From NCBI RefSeq assembly GCF_009746565.1, contig NZ_WRPN01000004.1, positions 124,001-188,000 on the forward strand: a DNA stretch of 64,000 bases, in the 5' to 3' direction. The position numbers were made by a program, and so were the translations under genes. Below are positions 62,877 through 64,000 of this stretch, in pieces; within the stretch, counting starts at the first letter, position 1, and each line of letters begins with the position of its first letter. The stretch comes from Mariniflexile maritimum. GTDB lineage: Bacteria; Bacteroidota; Bacteroidia; Flavobacteriales; Flavobacteriaceae. The notes beneath the pieces are model-generated. The model saw nothing but the letters and a program-made list of their open reading frames with translations, was not told the origin of the DNA and ran no database searches.

Positions 62877-64000
62877 ATGAGTCAAGAAGTTTCAAAACGC
62901 TATGCGCAACGTGGTGTTTCGGCATCCAAAGAAGATGTGCACAACGCCATAAAAAATAGCGATAAAGGATTGTTCCCTAAGGCATTCTGCAAAATTGTTC
63001 CCGATTATTTAACCAATGATGATGCTTATTGCCTCGTGATGCATGCCGATGGCGCGGGAACAAAATCGTCGCTTGCCTACATGTACTGGAAAGAAACCGG
63101 CGATATTTCGGTTTGGAAGGGGATAGCCCAAGATGCGTTGATTATGAATATTGACGACTTACTTTGTGTTGGCATAACCGATAATATCATGCTCTCCTCA
63201 ACAATTGGCAGGAACAAAAATCGAATTCCCGGTGAAGTCATTGCAGCCATCATTAAAGGTACTGAAGACTTGATTTCTGAACTGAAAGATTTTGGTATTA
63301 CCATACATGCTACGGGTGGTGAAACGGCCGATGTGGGCGATTTGGTGCGAACCATTATTGTCGATTCTACCGTAATGGCGCGAATAAAGCGCAGCGAGGT
63401 TATCGATAATGCGAATATTAAAGCTGGCGATGTGATTGTTGGTTTGGAAAGTTTCGGTCAGGCAACTTATGAAAAAGACTATAACGGTGGCATGGGCAGT
63501 AACGGGCTCACCTCGGCGCGCCATGACGTGTTCAGTAGTTATTTGGCTGAAAAATATCCTGAAAGCTTCGATGCGGCATTACCCCAGGATTTAGTGTATT
63601 CTGGAAGGGTAAAACTAACCGATGCCGTGCAAGATGCTCCGGTAAATGCAGGTAAACTGGTTTTGTCGCCTACGCGAACCTATGCGCCCATCATCAAAAA
63701 AATACTTTCAAAATATAAAAGCGATCAAATTCATGGAATGGTGCACTGCTCGGGTGGAGCGCAAACAAAGGTCCTTCATTTTGTAGATCAATTCCATATC
63801 ATCAAAGATAATATGTTTCCTATTCCACCCTTGTTCAAATTAATTCAGGAACAAAGCAAAACCGACTGGAAAGAAATGTACCAAGTGTTCAACTGTGGCC
63901 ACCGCATGGAATTGTATGTTGCGCCCGAAATTGCCGACGCTATTATTGAAATATCGAAATCATTCCATGTAAACGCTAAAATTATCGGACGTGTAGAGGC
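62877..64000 (+). CDS. purM: phosphoribosylformylglycinamidine cyclo-ligase, 5' part
   Basis: The frame opens at ATG 62877 and runs off the window after 374 codons. The PurM/AIR synthase fold is clear: YAQRGVSASKEDVHNAI, MHADGAGTKSSLAYMYW, VWKGIAQDALIMNIDDLLCV, HATGGETADVGDLVRTI and GLTSARHDVF. It closes the imidazole ring in purine synthesis. The chain is already longer than the roughly 345 residues of E. coli PurM, in line with the somewhat longer Bacteroidota form. Only the last residues are missing. Confidence 0.93.
   Translation, partial: MSQEVSKRYAQRGVSASKEDVHNAIKNSDKGLFPKAFCKIVPDYLTNDDAYCLVMHADGAGTKSSLAYMYWKETGDISVWKGIAQDALIMNIDDLLCVGITDNIMLSSTIGRNKNRIPGEVIAAIIKGTEDLISELKDFGITIHATGGETADVGDLVRTIIVDSTVMARIKRSEVIDNANIKAGDVIVGLESFGQATYEKDYNGGMGSNGLTSARHDVFSSYLAEKYPESFDAALPQDLVYSGRVKLTDAVQDAPVNAGKLVLSPTRTYAPIIKKILSKYKSDQIHGMVHCSGGAQTKVLHFVDQFHIIKDNMFPIPPLFKLIQEQSKTDWKEMYQVFNCGHRMELYVAPEIADAIIEISKSFHVNAKIIGRVE

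Overview
The window looks like the chromosome of a marine, polysaccharide-degrading member of the Flavobacteriaceae (Bacteroidota). The support is AT-rich DNA, start codons without Shine-Dalgarno sequences, promoters of the TTG-N19-TAnnTTTG type, many lipoprotein signals, a T9SS sorting domain, a Reg_prop hybrid two-component regulator, GSII and GSIII glutamine synthetases, and typical flavobacterial palindromic repeats. The genus cannot be fixed from the sequence alone.

Layout. 1-11.4 kb: end of a polysaccharide utilization locus, with a partial LamG-type surface protein, two tandem GH144-like enzymes, an esterase, a GH3 beta-glucosidase, a GH43-discoidin protein, a second esterase and an S1 sulfatase. 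11.4-15.9 kb: a LacI regulator with two palindromic operator candidates faces a 2-keto-3-deoxygluconate operon (KdgK, a phosphofructokinase with PPi-type residues, KDPG aldolase). 15.9-17.5 kb: a lipoprotein and thioredoxin reductase. 17.6-19.9 kb: tRNA-Pro(GGG) followed by a decayed mobile element (truncated integrase, a small gene with an in-frame stop, a frameshifted XRE regulator, a transposase fragment). 19.9-23.7 kb: AraC regulator, AraA-family isomerase and RhaT-type rhamnose transporter. 23.9-36.0 kb: mostly housekeeping genes (yidD, cysS, folE, proS, tRNA-Glu, rpsT, two M28 peptidases), with octamer-based repeat arrays around cysS and a four-helix-bundle gene. 36.3-52.3 kb: universal stress protein, then a second carbohydrate block with a PL28-like ulvan lyase, a beta-helix protein, a 1365-residue HTCS, GH88, GH2, an alginate-lyase-fold protein, DUF4861 and an SSS symporter. 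52.5-64 kb: secreted endonuclease I, BlaI/BlaR1 pair with TonB-plug-like repeats, Na/Ca exchanger, GSII and GSIII genes, and partial purM.

How it works together. The PL28-like lyase, GH88, GH2, beta-helix and alginate-lyase-fold proteins would release rhamnose and unsaturated uronates from an acidic algal polysaccharide, most likely ulvan. Rhamnose could enter through RhaT, and uronate-derived KDG would be handled by KdgK and the aldolase. The first block (two GH144 plus GH3) looks more like beta-1,2-glucan or another glucan side pathway. Substrates are inferred from families and context. No single intact new defence or mobile system stands out. The most unusual items are the decayed integrase island, the octamer hairpin arrays next to the four-helix-bundle gene, a 117-bp inverted-repeat-bounded element inside the blaI leader, and the TonB-plug-like repeats on BlaR1.
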